NCBI RefSeq assembly: GCF_001687365.1
Contig: NZ_LGLV01000007.1
Location: 372,001 to 436,000 of the forward strand
From: Pararhizobium polonicum
GTDB taxonomy: Bacteria; Pseudomonadota; Alphaproteobacteria; Rhizobiales; Rhizobiaceae
Direction: 5' to 3'
Length of the DNA: 64,000 nt
Shown here: piece by piece, positions 45,240 through 54,989 of the stretch
Numbering within the stretch: position 1 is the first letter of the stretch
Layout: the number at the start of each line of letters is the position of its first letter
Notes under the pieces: generated by a model
Databases searched by the model: none
The model's input: the letters and a program-made list of their open reading frames with translations, nothing else
Told to the model about the DNA's origin: nothing
Program-made: the position numbers and the translations under genes

Positions 45240-46130
45240 ATGAAAGTCAAGGCAACGCTGATCGGTTTTTCGGCGATCCTCATGTGGTCGCTGCTGGCCC
45301 TGTTCACGGCGGCCTCGGGAACCATGCCGCCCTTCCAGCTTTCGGCCATCTGCTTTTCCATCGGCAGCATTCCCGGCCTTGTGGTGCTGGCTCTGAAGCC
45401 GGAGCGGCTGGCGCTTCTGCGGCAGCCTGCCAAGGTCTGGATCGTCGGCATTGCCGGCCTGTTCGGCTATCACTTCCTCTATTTTACCGCACTTCGGAAT
45501 GCGCCTGCCGTCGAGGCCGGGCTGATCGCCTATCTCTGGCCGCTTCTGATCGTCGTCGGCTCGGCGCTTTTGCCGGGCGAGCGGTTGCGCTGGTATCATG
45601 TCGCCGGGGCCATTCTCGGCCTTGTCGGCACCATCCTGATCGTGGCGCGCGATGGCGTGCAGTTCGATGACGCTTATGCCATGGGCTATGGCGCGGCTCT
45701 CGCCTGCGCCTTCACCTGGTCGGGCTATTCGCTGCTGACGCGGCGATTCGATGCGGTTTCGACGGATGTCGTCACCGGCTTCTGCCTGGCGACGGCGGCC
45801 CTGTCCTTCCTCTGCCATCTCGGCCTGGAAACAACGGTCTGGCCGGAGACGGCGACGCAATGGGTCGCGGTTGCGGGTCTCGGCCTTTTGCCGGTCGGTG
45901 CGGCCTTCTACGCCTGGGATTACGGCGTCAAGAACGGCAATATCCAGATCCTCGGCGTCGCCAGCTATGCGGCGCCGGTGCTCTCGACGCTGGTGCTGAT
46001 CGCTTTCGGTTTTGCCGAGCCCTCCGTGCGCATCACGCTCGCCTGCCTGTTGGTGACCGGCGGCGCGGTGCTTGCGGCCAAGGACATCATCTTCCGTGAC
46101 CGCAAGGCGGCTCCTCAGCCGGCCGAGTAA
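45240..46130 (+). CDS. EamA-family (DMT) transporter
   Basis: A 296-residue membrane protein with two EamA repeats and ten predicted helices. Markers are TLIGFSAILMWSLLALFTAA at the start, ALRNAPAVEAGLIAYLWPLL and LLPVGAAFYAWDYGVKNGNI. The pattern resembles YddG-type exporters of aromatic amino acids and related compounds, but the substrate cannot be fixed. It follows DUF3108 by 27 bases on the same strand. Confidence 0.88.
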   Translation: MKVKATLIGFSAILMWSLLALFTAASGTMPPFQLSAICFSIGSIPGLVVLALKPERLALLRQPAKVWIVGIAGLFGYHFLYFTALRNAPAVEAGLIAYLWPLLIVVGSALLPGERLRWYHVAGAILGLVGTILIVARDGVQFDDAYAMGYGAALACAFTWSGYSLLTRRFDAVSTDVVTGFCLATAALSFLCHLGLETTVWPETATQWVAVAGLGLLPVGAAFYAWDYGVKNGNIQILGVASYAAPVLSTLVLIAFGFAEPSVRITLACLLVTGGAVLAAKDIIFRDRKAAPQPAE

Positions 46131-46133
46131 GGT

Positions 46134-46580
46134 TCACGCTTCCGGTGGCGTCCAGTCCGCGGGGGCCATCTCGAAGGCGGCGAAGTCGAAGCCCGGCGAG
46201 ACCGTGCAGCCGACCAGCGTCCAGGCGCCGAGCGAGGTTGCCGACTGCCACCAGTTGGCCGGTACCACGGCCTGCGGCAGTTCGCCGATCAGAATGTTCG
46301 AGCCGAGCGTGACGGTGGACGCCGGCTTGCCGTCCTCGGCAATGCTGAGCGATAGTGGTGCTCCCGCATAGAAATGCCAGACCTCGGCCGCGTCACGCAC
46401 ACGGTGCCAGTGCGAGTGTTCGCCGCGCTCCAGCAGGTAGTAGATGGCGGTGGAATGGCCGCGCGGGCCGCCCGCCTTGTCCTTGAAGGTCTGGATGTAC
46501 CAGCCGCCTTCCGGATGGCGCTCCAGTTTCAGCGTTTCGAGGATGGCCTTGGCCGATAGCGGTAGTTGAACGTCCATCAA
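46134..46580 (-). CDS. Cupin DUF985-family protein
   Basis: A 148-residue single cupin. Family marks are [38 protein letters not shown], where the metal-type histidines sit, and [10 protein letters not shown]. Some relatives are sugar-processing enzymes, yet the activity is unassigned. Its start overlaps the gloB stop by four bases, so the pair is coupled. Confidence 0.88.
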   Translation of the reverse strand: MMDVQLPLSAKAILETLKLERHPEGGWYIQTFKDKAGGPRGHSTAIYYLLERGEHSHWHRVRDAAEVWHFYAGAPLSLSIAEDGKPASTVTLGSNILIGELPQAVVPANWWQSATSLGAWTLVGCTVSPGFDFAAFEMAPADWTPPEA

Positions 46581-47347
46581 AAATTGTCCTTGCGTTTGCG
46601 GATCTCGGCAAAGACTTCGGCGTCCGTGGCGTTTTCCATCTGCAGATGAGCTCGTATCGCGGGATCGTGCGGCCGCAGGAAAGGGTTGGTTGTCTTTTCC
46701 AGCCCCAATGTCGTCGGCGCGGTAAAGCCGCCCTCGGCGCGCAGGGCCTCGATCCCGGCGCTACGGCTCTTCAGGGCCGCGTTGTCCGGATCGACCGTCA
46801 CCGCGAACCGGGCATTCGACAGGGTATATTCATGGCCGAAATAAACGGTGGTGTCGTCGGGCAGCGCCAGCAGTTTCTGCAGCGAGTTCCACATCTGCGC
46901 CGGGGTGCCCTCGAACAGCCGTCCACAGCCGAGCGCAAACAGTGTGTCGGCGGAAAACAGAAGCTTGTCGTCGGGAAAATGGAAACAGATATGTCCTGCC
47001 GTGTGCCCCGGTGTTTCGTAGACATGCACCTTGTGGCCGGCGAATTCGAAATCGCCGCCATCGCCGATGGTCATGTCGATGCCCGGAATTTTCGACGCCT
47101 CGTTTTCCGGTCCGATGATCGTCGCATCATAGCGTGTCTTCAGCGCCAGATTGGCTTCGACATGGTCGGGATGGTGGTGCGTCGTCAGGATGTGGGTGAG
47201 CGTCCAGCCGCGCCGTTTCAGCGCGCCGAGGATCGGCAGCTCCTCCGGGGCGTCGATGGAGGCTGTGGCCCCGCTCACCGGATCGTGGAGCAGCACGCCG
47301 AAATTATCGGTGCGGCATAAAAACAGTTCGATTTCGAGATTGGCCAT
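46577..47347 (-). CDS. gloB: Hydroxyacylglutathione hydrolase (glyoxalase II)
   Basis: A 256-residue metallo-beta-lactamase-fold enzyme that hydrolyses S-lactoylglutathione. The metal site is TTHHHPDH, with later ligands in [21 protein letters not shown] and FGHEYTLSN. The C-terminal substrate domain ends [16 protein letters not shown] use the ATG at 47347, where the family N-terminus ([19 protein letters not shown]) begins, rather than the longer frame to 47866, which overlaps the divergent methyltransferase. Confidence 0.95.
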   Translation of the reverse strand: MANLEIELFLCRTDNFGVLLHDPVSGATASIDAPEELPILGALKRRGWTLTHILTTHHHPDHVEANLALKTRYDATIIGPENEASKIPGIDMTIGDGGDFEFAGHKVHVYETPGHTAGHICFHFPDDKLLFSADTLFALGCGRLFEGTPAQMWNSLQKLLALPDDTTVYFGHEYTLSNARFAVTVDPDNAALKSRSAGIEALRAEGGFTAPTTLGLEKTTNPFLRPHDPAIRAHLQMENATDAEVFAEIRKRKDNF

Positions 47348-47434
47348 CGCGGATTCCTGGAAGGGACGGGGTGTTATGGCGAATGTAGTGACCGCCGCCT
47401 TGAAGTCCACCCGTTCCAGTCTAACATGCAGAGC

Positions 47435-48181
47435 ATGCATGCAGATATCGTAGACCTTCGCCAGTTTTATCATTCCCTCCTCGGGCGCTTTGCCGAACAG
47501 TCGATCGGCATGGCGCTGTCGTCGCTGTGGGCGCGGCTGCCGGAGGAGCGGCTGGTCGGGCTTGGTTATGCCGTTCCCTATCTCGACCGTTTCCGCGCCG
47601 ATACCGAACGGACCTTCGCCTTCATGCCGGCGGGCCAGGGGGCGGTGAACTGGCCGGTTGCCGAACTGTCCTCGACAGCGCTGATCTTCGATGAGGAATT
47701 GCCGCTGCCCGATTCGTCGATCGACCGGGTGCTGATGGTGCATTCGCTGGAATTCGCCGAAAACCCGCGCGAGACGATGAAGGAGCTCTGGCGTATTCTG
47801 GCGCCCGGTGGCCGCCTCGTCATCGTCGTGCCGAATCGGCGCGGCGTCTGGGCGCGCATGGAGCATACGCCGTTCGGTTCCGGCCGGCCCTATTCGCGCG
47901 GGCAGCTGACCGCGCTGCTGCGCGAAACCAATTTCACCCCCGGCGCGTCAGCCGAAGCGCTGTTCTTTCCGCCTTCCAAGCTGAAGATGGTGCTGAAAAT
48001 GCGCCGGGCTTTCGAAAGGCTCGGCCGTTCGCTCTGGCCGGTGTTTTCCGGCGTCATCATCGTCGAGGCGCAGAAGCGGCTTTATCAGGGTCTGCCGGTC
48101 GCCGCCCGCGCATCGCGGCGCGTCTTCGTGCCGGTGCTGGCGCCGCATGGCGTGCCGACGACGCGGGATGCGGGGCGGTAG
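47435..48181 (+). CDS. SAM-dependent methyltransferase (Methyltransf_11 type)
   Basis: A 248-residue protein. The Rossmann core is somewhat degenerate at motif I but has [20 protein letters not shown] and [20 protein letters not shown], typical of class I methyltransferases. The usual GxGxG is not obvious, so SAM binding may differ. It is divergent from gloB, a position it shares in related genomes as far as I know. Substrate unknown. Confidence 0.82.
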   Translation: MHADIVDLRQFYHSLLGRFAEQSIGMALSSLWARLPEERLVGLGYAVPYLDRFRADTERTFAFMPAGQGAVNWPVAELSSTALIFDEELPLPDSSIDRVLMVHSLEFAENPRETMKELWRILAPGGRLVIVVPNRRGVWARMEHTPFGSGRPYSRGQLTALLRETNFTPGASAEALFFPPSKLKMVLKMRRAFERLGRSLWPVFSGVIIVEAQKRLYQGLPVAARASRRVFVPVLAPHGVPTTRDAGR

Positions 48182-48311
48182 TTTTTTCGTCATTGCCGAC
48201 AGAGGGGGGTATGCCACAAGCGCGAGCGAAGAAATCGGCATCTCACTCGACAAAAACCCTCTGTCCCGGTATTGGCTGAACCTCGTTTCCCTGCCGCCGA
48301 AAGCTGATCCC

Positions 48312-49418
48312 ATGAGCACAGACCTTCAAAGCCCTTCGCCACGCCCCGGTATCCTCGATATTGCCGCCTACGTGCCGGGCAAGGAGCATGCGCCGGGTGT
48401 CGCAAAGGTCTACAAGCTCTCCTCGAACGAGACGCCGATGGGCGCCAGCCCCAGGGCGATCGAGGCCTTCCAGAAGGCGGCGGGCAAGCTGGAAATCTAT
48501 CCCGACGGCCAGGCGCTCGAACTGCGTGAAGCCATTGCCTCCGTCTATGGGCTGAACATCGCCAACCTGATGTGCGGCAACGGCTCGGATGAATTGCTCG
48601 GCCTGCTCTGCCATGTCTATCTCGCTCCCGGCGACGAGGCCATCATTACCGAGCATGGGTTCCTCGTCTACAAGATCCAGATCATGGGCGCCGGCGCGAC
48701 GCCGGTCACGGTCAAGGAAGACGATTGCCAGGTGACGGTCGACGCGATCCTGGCCGCAGTCACCCCGAAGACGAAGATGGTTTTCCTTGCCAATCCCGGC
48801 AATCCGACGGGCACCTATGTCCCGGTTGACGAAGTTCGCCGCCTGCAGGCCGGCCTGCCGAAGAACGTCATCCTCGTTCTCGATGCGGCCTATGCGGAAT
48901 ATGTCCGCCGCAACGATTACGAGGCCGGGCTCGAGCTCGTCTCCTCCAACCCGAACGTGGTGATGACCCGGACGTTTTCGAAGATCCACGGCCTTGCGGC
49001 CCTGCGCATCGGCTGGATGTACGCGCCACTCGCCATCATCGACGCGCTGAACCGGGTGCGCGGCCCGTTCAACATGAATGCGCCCGCCATTGCCGCCGGT
49101 GCCGCCGCCATTCGTGACCAGAGCTTTGCCGCTGCGGCTGCCGAACACAATCTGCTCTGGCTTGGCAAGGTGACGGGAGCGCTGACCTCGCTCGGCTTGC
49201 GGGTGACACCGTCGGTCACCAATTTCGTGCTGATCCATTTTCCGGATGTCGACGGCAAACGGGCGCCGGAGGCCGACGAATTCCTCACCAGCCGGGGTTT
49301 CATCCTGCGGGCCGTGCGCGGCTATGGCCTTCCCAATGCCCTGCGCATGACCATCGGCTCGGTGGAGGCCAATGAGGGCGTGATCGCCGCGCTGACCGAG
49401 TTTATGGGGCAACCTTGA
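48312..49418 (+). CDS. hisC: Histidinol-phosphate aminotransferase
   Basis: A 368-residue fold-type I PLP enzyme. The PLP Lys is in [14 protein letters not shown], cofactor contacts are in NPGNPTGTY and the early [11 protein letters not shown], and the C-terminal [17 protein letters not shown] is present. HisC also transaminates phenylpyruvate and hydroxyphenylpyruvate in many bacteria, which fits its coupling to tyrC. The ATG at 48312 is chosen; the frame to 48147 enters the methyltransferase. Confidence 0.94.
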   Translation: MSTDLQSPSPRPGILDIAAYVPGKEHAPGVAKVYKLSSNETPMGASPRAIEAFQKAAGKLEIYPDGQALELREAIASVYGLNIANLMCGNGSDELLGLLCHVYLAPGDEAIITEHGFLVYKIQIMGAGATPVTVKEDDCQVTVDAILAAVTPKTKMVFLANPGNPTGTYVPVDEVRRLQAGLPKNVILVLDAAYAEYVRRNDYEAGLELVSSNPNVVMTRTFSKIHGLAALRIGWMYAPLAIIDALNRVRGPFNMNAPAIAAGAAAIRDQSFAAAAAEHNLLWLGKVTGALTSLGLRVTPSVTNFVLIHFPDVDGKRAPEADEFLTSRGFILRAVRGYGLPNALRMTIGSVEANEGVIAALTEFMGQP

Positions 49419-50356
49419 TGTCAGGTGGCGTGATGGCAAAACAGTTCGAAACCATCGCGCTGATCGGCATCGGCCTGATCGGCTCGTCGATCGCCCGCGA
49501 GATCAAGGACAAGGGGCTCGCTGGTTCCGTGACCGTTTCGACGCGCAGCGAGGCGACGCTGAAGCGGGCGCAGGACCTGAACCTTGGCGACCGCTACACG
49601 ACATCGGCGGCAGAGGCCGTCAGGGACGCGGACCTCGTCATCGTCTCGGTTCCCGTCGGCGCCTCCGGTGCCGTCGCCGCCGAGATCGCGGCACACCTGA
49701 AACCCGGCGCGATCGTTACCGATGTCGGCTCCACCAAGGGCTCGGTGATTGCCCAGATGGCCCCGCATATGCCGCAGGGCGTGCATTTCATTCCGGGGCA
49801 TCCGATCGCCGGTACCGAATATTCCGGTCCGGATGCGGGCTTCATCGGGCTGTTCAAGGGCCGCTGGTGCATCCTGACGCCGCTGCCGGATACCGACGAG
49901 GCGGCCAAGGCCAGGCTGCGCACCTTCTGGGAAACACTGGGCTCGATGGTCGATGACATGGACCCCGAGCACCATGACAAGGTTCTGGCGATCGTTTCGC
50001 ATCTGCCGCATATCATCGCCTACAATATCGTCGGCACGGCGGACGATCTGGAAGCGGTAACCGAATCGGAAGTGATCAAATATTCCGCCTCCGGTTTCCG
50101 CGATTTCACCCGTCTGGCGGCCTCCGACCCGACGATGTGGCGCGACGTCTGCCTGCACAACAAGGATGCGATTCTCGAAATGCTGGCGCGGTTTTCCGAG
50201 GATCTCGCCTATCTGCAACGGGCGATCCGCTGGGGCGACGGCGACAAGCTGTTCGACCTCTTCACCCGCACCCGCGCCATCCGCCGCTCGATCGTCCAGG
50301 CGGGCCAGGATACGGATATGGCCGATTTCGGGCGGCATGCGATGGATCAGAAGTAG
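49418..50356 (+). CDS. tyrC: Prephenate/arogenate (cyclohexadienyl) dehydrogenase
   Basis: A 312-residue NAD-dependent enzyme of tyrosine synthesis. The Rossmann motif is IGIGLIGSSIAREI. The catalytic and substrate segment is GSTKGSVIAQMAPHMPQGVH, with HPIAGTEYSGPDAG. The ATG shares a base with the hisC stop (TGATG), and a better-spaced Met at 49433 follows GGTGG. The hisC-tyrC pair makes the last two steps of tyrosine synthesis in either order. Confidence 0.92.
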   Translation: MSGGVMAKQFETIALIGIGLIGSSIAREIKDKGLAGSVTVSTRSEATLKRAQDLNLGDRYTTSAAEAVRDADLVIVSVPVGASGAVAAEIAAHLKPGAIVTDVGSTKGSVIAQMAPHMPQGVHFIPGHPIAGTEYSGPDAGFIGLFKGRWCILTPLPDTDEAAKARLRTFWETLGSMVDDMDPEHHDKVLAIVSHLPHIIAYNIVGTADDLEAVTESEVIKYSASGFRDFTRLAASDPTMWRDVCLHNKDAILEMLARFSEDLAYLQRAIRWGDGDKLFDLFTRTRAIRRSIVQAGQDTDMADFGRHAMDQK

Positions 50357-50386
50357 GCTGGTCGTCATCCATTATATTGTCGCTTT

Positions 50387-50504
50387 GCCCCTCACCCTAA
50401 CCCTCTCCCCGTAAACGGGGCGAGGGGACTGGCTCCCGAGTCTGCCGCAAATCCCTTCGCCCCGTTTACGGGGAGAAGGTGCCCGACAGGGCGGATGAGG
50501 GGCG
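50387..50504. repeat. RIME-like intergenic palindrome (copy 2)
   Basis: CTCTCCCCGTAAACGGGG on the left is mirrored by CCCCGTTTACGGGGAGAAGG on the right across a 20-base centre. Outer ends are GCCCCTCACCC and GGATGAGGGGC. The same unit appears in inverted orientation at 57768-57882. It lies between convergent genes. Confidence 0.85.
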
Positions 50505-50536
50505 CATCAAGCAATAGGCTTGCTTTGGTCTCACCC

Positions 50537-51580
50537 TCAAAGCTGCGGCAATTCCCCGATCGGGAAGAACGCCAGAAATGCGATGCCGTCGCGCACGTTC
50601 AGCTTGACGGTTGCCTCGTTCTTGCCGTCGGCCAGCGCCGTCAGCATGTTGGCGATGTTGTTGATCATCACGGTGTCGTCCTTGTCCGGAAACGCCTTGA
50701 CCAGGTTCTGGCGCCAGCCTTCGATGTTTTTCATCGTCACATGGAATTCGCCCGAGATCAGCCCCCGATCGTCGACGCTGAAGGGGCCGGAGGCGGTCGT
50801 CACCATGCCGCCGCCAAAGTCGAGCGTCAGATTGCGCATCTCGCCCTTGCTGTTGTGCAGGGCGTTCGGCACCAGTCCGCCGGCCTCCATCAATGCGGCG
50901 CGGTCGACGAACGTCAGGTCGGCGCTGGCGTTGAGGGCAGGCAGCAGGCTTGGTCCGCCATCCAGTTTCGTATCGAGTTTGTCGATGCTGACGGCGGCGT
51001 CGAGATCGGCGCCGTTTTGCCGAAGGTGCAGTTCGCCATGCCCCGCGGCAAAGGCAAGCTTGTGCGTTGCGCCGTCCGGCGCGTCGTCGTCCATCGACGG
51101 CACCACGGCGGTGCCGGCCAGCTGGTCGTAGGTGATCGACGTCCGGTCGAGACCGGACAGCGTTGCCTGCATGCTCGCATGCATCAGCTCCCAGTCGGCC
51201 GAGACCGATAGGCCGGGGGAGATGCGAATTTCCGCCGGGCCGTCGAGCTCGATGATGGCATGGCCCGGCCGGTAGACCTGGGCTGCGGACCGCAGCGCGC
51301 CAAAGGTCGCGGACGCGCCTTTCGCGGTATCGTCGAGCCGTACCTTGTCGCAGAACAACCCGATACGGAAGGGAAAGCCGCGCACGTCCATGTCGGCGCA
51401 TTCCGCCGATGAGCCCGTTGCCTTCTTTCCGTCCAGAAAGGCCGACAACCGTGTCTCGATCTGGCTGGCGGCCAGAAACCATGCGCCGGAATAGACGATC
51501 AGGAACAGCACGATGCCGATTGCCAGCCACCTGATCTTCCGGCTTCCGCCTGAACGTTCGGCAATGTCTGTGGCTGTCAT
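50537..51580 (-). CDS. DUF2125 domain-containing membrane-anchored protein
   Basis: A 347-residue protein. An N-terminal anchor (RWLAIGIVLFLIVYSGAWFL) is followed by a large soluble domain with CADMDVRGFPFRIGLFCDKV, which is typical for DUF2125 and resembles AsmA-like lipid-transfer or envelope proteins in its pattern. Two cysteines may form a disulfide. I use the ATG at 51580, preceded by GGAG. Function unknown. Confidence 0.88.
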   Translation of the reverse strand: MTATDIAERSGGSRKIRWLAIGIVLFLIVYSGAWFLAASQIETRLSAFLDGKKATGSSAECADMDVRGFPFRIGLFCDKVRLDDTAKGASATFGALRSAAQVYRPGHAIIELDGPAEIRISPGLSVSADWELMHASMQATLSGLDRTSITYDQLAGTAVVPSMDDDAPDGATHKLAFAAGHGELHLRQNGADLDAAVSIDKLDTKLDGGPSLLPALNASADLTFVDRAALMEAGGLVPNALHNSKGEMRNLTLDFGGGMVTTASGPFSVDDRGLISGEFHVTMKNIEGWRQNLVKAFPDKDDTVMINNIANMLTALADGKNEATVKLNVRDGIAFLAFFPIGELPQL

Positions 51581-51775
51581 GGTCTGCTCCAAGGCTGTCG
51601 CTCGTCTCTGACGCTGCGGCACCAGGACTGTCGTTTTGTGTTTGGGCGATCCGCGCCGCACCATTCAGGAATTCGATTCCGATTGCCGGGCTTATGCGCT
51701 AGGAAAGCTCAAGAGTGGTCTGTGCGCCGCTCCAGACACCGGCCGTCTGGCGGCGTCTGGATGGCATGGATGTGA

Positions 51776-52321
51776 ATGGCAGTGGATATGGACGATTTTT
51801 GGGTCTTTGGCTATGGTTCGCTGATGTGGAACCCCGGCTTTGCCTTCAAGGACAAGATGGCCGCCCGGGCCTTCGGCTACCGGCGCGCGCTCTGTGTCCG
51901 TTCCTGGGTGCACCGGGGAACGCAGGAACGTCCCGGCCTCGTGCTCGGCCTCGATTACGGGGGCTCGTGCCGGGGCATGGCGTTCAACGTCGCGCCGCAG
52001 AACAGGGACGCGGTCATCGGCTATCTGCGCGAACGCGAACTGGTGACCCAGGTTTATAAAGAGCGCACCATGCCGGTGTTGCTTGCCAATGGGCGCCGCG
52101 TGCCGGCGCTGACCTACATTATCGATCGCACCCACGTGCAGTATGCCGGTGCGCTGAGCGCCGAGGAAGCGGCGGCAACGGTTGCAGTGTCGCATGGAAA
52201 ATCCGGAGCCAACACCGACTATGTGCTGAACACGCTTGCCCATCTCCAGCAGATGGGCATCCGTGATCATTGGCTGGAAGAGGTGGCCGCCACCGTCGGG
52301 CGGCTGCAGTCTCAGGCCTGA
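51776..52321 (+). CDS. Gamma-glutamylcyclotransferase (ChaC-like)
   Basis: A 181-residue enzyme of the ChaC/GGCT fold. It starts with FWVFGYGSLMWNPGF, the nucleotide-like binding loop of the family, and has LVTQVYKERTMPVLLANGRR. ChaC proteins cleave glutathione to 5-oxoproline and Cys-Gly. A second Met at 51788 is also possible. Its 3' end overlaps the convergent plsC gene by ten bases. Confidence 0.9.
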   Translation: MAVDMDDFWVFGYGSLMWNPGFAFKDKMAARAFGYRRALCVRSWVHRGTQERPGLVLGLDYGGSCRGMAFNVAPQNRDAVIGYLRERELVTQVYKERTMPVLLANGRRVPALTYIIDRTHVQYAGALSAEEAAATVAVSHGKSGANTDYVLNTLAHLQQMGIRDHWLEEVAATVGRLQSQA

Positions 52322-53097
52322 GCCCGCAGCTCCTTCAGCCGCTGCGCTGCCGTTGGCGGCAGGGGCACATGCGGATTGTTCTTCACCGTCTCCACCAGCA
52401 GCGCGTCGCTGGCGCTTTCCATCCTGTCGGTCAGGGTTTTCAGGAACACGTCGGGATCAAGCCCCGGCTCGATCGGCGGCAGGATGCGCACCTTGAAATG
52501 GCCGGGATAGCGCAGAAACTTGCGGCGCGGCCAGAACAGGCCCGGATGCATGACGACGGGCACGACCGGCACCGTCAGGTCGCGGTAGAGCCGGGCGATG
52601 CCGTATTTGTATTCGGGCGGTGCGCCCGGCGGACGGCGGGTGCCCTCGGGATAGATGATCAGCTGGCGGCCGGTGTTCATCTCGTCCTTGGCGCGCTGCA
52701 TCACCGCCGCCATCACCTTGCCACGGGCACCGCGATCGACCGGCACCATGCGCTGTTTCAGCACATACCAGCCGAACAGGGGGATCCAGACAAGCTCCCG
52801 CTTCAGGATGAAGAAGGGATCGGACAGCCAGGGGAGCAGCGCATAGACGTCCCAGAACGACTGGTGCTTCGGTGCAAAGATGTATCCGCCTTCGGGGATG
52901 TTCTCGAGACCTTCGATTTCGAACGTTGTGCCGACGATGACCCGGAACAGCCAGTGATTGCTGCGCGCCCAGTTCTTCGGAACGAACCAGGCCGTCTTGC
53001 GCGGCGCCAGGAAATAGAACGGCGTCATCACGACCATCTGGAGGATCAGGTTGATGTAGAACACGATGTTGAACAGGACTGAACGCAGGATGATCAT
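52312..53097 (-). CDS. plsC: 1-acyl-sn-glycerol-3-phosphate acyltransferase
   Basis: A 261-residue membrane acyltransferase that makes phosphatidic acid. Motif I (HxxxxD) is KHQSFWD, motif II has RGARGKVM and motif III is YPEGTRRPPG. The N-terminal helix (VLFNIVFYINLILQMVVM) anchors it. The Asn that usually precedes the motif I His is Lys here. It is the fourth gene of the ftsE-ftsX-ydcF-plsC run. Confidence 0.93.
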   Translation of the reverse strand: MIILRSVLFNIVFYINLILQMVVMTPFYFLAPRKTAWFVPKNWARSNHWLFRVIVGTTFEIEGLENIPEGGYIFAPKHQSFWDVYALLPWLSDPFFILKRELVWIPLFGWYVLKQRMVPVDRGARGKVMAAVMQRAKDEMNTGRQLIIYPEGTRRPPGAPPEYKYGIARLYRDLTVPVVPVVMHPGLFWPRRKFLRYPGHFKVRILPPIEPGLDPDVFLKTLTDRMESASDALLVETVKNNPHVPLPPTAAQRLKELRAQA

Positions 53098-53188
53098 CGG
53101 CAGGCTTTCGCAGCGAAAAGGGTGACCCGCTGCCTACACGAATATTCCGGCAAGGAAAACAGCTTGGTTGGTGCTATCGCGGTCTATC

Positions 53189-53887
53189 CTAATTCGCGGC
53201 AGCACCGGCATCCTTCTTTTCCGTGCGCAACCCGCTTGCCGGGTGGGCGCCCAGCGCGTCGCGCGCAGATGCGATGGTGAGCTTGGCGTATTCGAGGAGA
53301 ATGGTCTTCAGGACGATCGGATTGCGCAGCCAGTTGGTGCTCTTGAGATCGGAGTTGACGACGGGATAGGCGATGAAGTCGATGCCGGGATTGGCCCGGC
53401 GCAGTTCGAGCAGGCTGCGCGGCATATGGTAGTTGTTGGTGACGACGAGAATGCTGCGGTAGCCGTTGTCGCGGATCCAGCTGGCGGTCTCGTTGGCATT
53501 GCCGATCGTATCGATCGCATCATGGCCGATATCGACGCAGCATTTGAACAGATCGGCCGAGCTCTGGGTGTTGCGGCGGATCTGGCCGCCCGTTGTCGAC
53601 GGGTGGACGCCCGAGATCAGCAGCCGTTTTCCGGCTCCGGCCTTCAGGAGTTCGACCGCCTGATCGATCCGCTGGAAGCCTCCGGTCAGAACGACGATCG
53701 CATCGGCCTTCGGATTGGCCGGCGGCTGCAGCGAGGCGACGGAATCGGCGAAATAGAGAAAACCGGCGGTGGCGCTTCCGGCAACGAGCAGCAGCACGTA
53801 GAATGTCAGCCGCACCAGCCGGCGGCGAAGACTCACATGCCTTCGCACCAGCGTCGCCCTGCGCCGTGTGTCATCGCCTTCGCTCAT
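53189..53887 (-). CDS. YdcF/ElyC-type DUF218 membrane protein
   Basis: A 232-residue protein. One N-terminal helix (LTFYVLLLVAGSATAGFLYF) precedes a DUF218 domain beginning ADAIVVLTGGFQRIDQAVEL and including LLISGVHPST and ILVVTNNYHMPRSLLELRR. Relatives (ElyC, SanA) affect envelope integrity and peptidoglycan carrier use. I use the ATG at 53887. It sits between ftsX and plsC. Confidence 0.88.
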   Translation of the reverse strand: MSEGDDTRRRATLVRRHVSLRRRLVRLTFYVLLLVAGSATAGFLYFADSVASLQPPANPKADAIVVLTGGFQRIDQAVELLKAGAGKRLLISGVHPSTTGGQIRRNTQSSADLFKCCVDIGHDAIDTIGNANETASWIRDNGYRSILVVTNNYHMPRSLLELRRANPGIDFIAYPVVNSDLKSTNWLRNPIVLKTILLEYAKLTIASARDALGAHPASGLRTEKKDAGAAAN

Positions 53888-53978
53888 TGCTGTTTCTGGT
53901 GCTCCGCCAGCTGCTCTGATTCTTCCATAGAGACAGATTGCGGCAAGGAATGGATGCAAGGCAACGCAATCATGGCGG

Positions 53979-54989
53979 TCAGGTCTGGTTGCCGTCGATC
54001 CGGGCCGGATCGGATCGGATCAGGTCGATTTCATAGATCGTCCGCATCACCGTGAAACGGGCGGTCAGCGTCGTCAAAAGCGCGATGACGATCATGATGG
54101 CGGCAATGCCGAGATAGCCGGTATAGCCGATGGTGAAGCTGCCGAACATGGCGGTTGCTTGGTCGCTCTGCGGCGTCGCCAGCGAGCGCGATTGCCAGAA
54201 GCCGGCAACCGCAAAACAGGCCGCGGCCAGCAGGCCGCCGGCACCGGCGCCCTTGAGGCTGATCTTGAGAAAGTGCTTCTGGAACTCTGACGCGACGAAA
54301 CCGGCCTCGGCGCCGACGAAATGCAGCACCTCGACGATATGGCGGTTGCCCGAGAGCGTGCCGCGCGTGGCAAAGATGACGGTCAGCACCATGGCCGAGA
54401 ACACCAGCACCAGCACGCCGGTGCCGATCAGCGCCGTCGTGTGTGCCATGGCCACCAGCCGGTCGACCCAGGTCCGGTGATCGTCGAGATAGGCTTGCGG
54501 GATGGTTTCCGTCAGCATCGCCCGCATGGCGGCGAAATCGGGCGGGTTCTGTTCGTCGATGGTGATGATGACAAGACGCGGCACCGGCAGGTCGTCAAGG
54601 TCGAGGCCGGCGCCAAGCCAGGGCTCCAGCAGCCGGGCCGTGGCGGCCTTGTCGACGATCGTGCCGTCGGTGGTGCCGTTGAAGGTGAGGGCCAGATCGC
54701 GTGCGTCGGCAAGCGCCTTTTCCATATCCAGCTTTTCATCCGGCTTGATCTGGATGGTGATCTCGCGGGAGATCTGGCTTTCCCAGCTTTGCGCCGTCGA
54801 GCGCACCATGCTGACCGCGCCAAGCGTCAGGCAGGCCAGGAAGGCCATGATGGCGATCACCAGCACCAGCGCATTGCCGGATACATTGGCCGGCGGCACG
54901 ATCGGCGCGGTCGGGCGCACGCGCAGGGAAGCCTTGCGCTCCCGCGGTGCTGCCTGTTGCGAGCGATCGGGGGCGGGGGCTTCACTCAT
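53979..54989 (-). CDS. ftsX: Cell division ABC permease-like protein FtsX
   Basis: A 336-residue protein with four helices. The first (ALVLVIAIMAFLACLTLGAV) is followed by a periplasmic domain and three C-terminal helices (TALIGTGVLVLVFSAMVLTV, then GLLAAACFAVAGF, then TGYLGIAAIMIVIALL). A basic N-terminal extension of ~35 residues (APRERKASLRVRPTAPIVPP) is added. FtsEX activates peptidoglycan hydrolases at division. It overlaps ftsE by eight bases. Confidence 0.9.
   Translation of the reverse strand: MSEAPAPDRSQQAAPRERKASLRVRPTAPIVPPANVSGNALVLVIAIMAFLACLTLGAVSMVRSTAQSWESQISREITIQIKPDEKLDMEKALADARDLALTFNGTTDGTIVDKAATARLLEPWLGAGLDLDDLPVPRLVIITIDEQNPPDFAAMRAMLTETIPQAYLDDHRTWVDRLVAMAHTTALIGTGVLVLVFSAMVLTVIFATRGTLSGNRHIVEVLHFVGAEAGFVASEFQKHFLKISLKGAGAGGLLAAACFAVAGFWQSRSLATPQSDQATAMFGSFTIGYTGYLGIAAIMIVIALLTTLTARFTVMRTIYEIDLIRSDPARIDGNQT

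Noticed and set aside
48177..48280. A further RIME-like repeat before hisC (CGACAGAGGGGGG)
   Set aside because: It shares only a short G-rich tract with copy 1 and lacks a mirrored arm.
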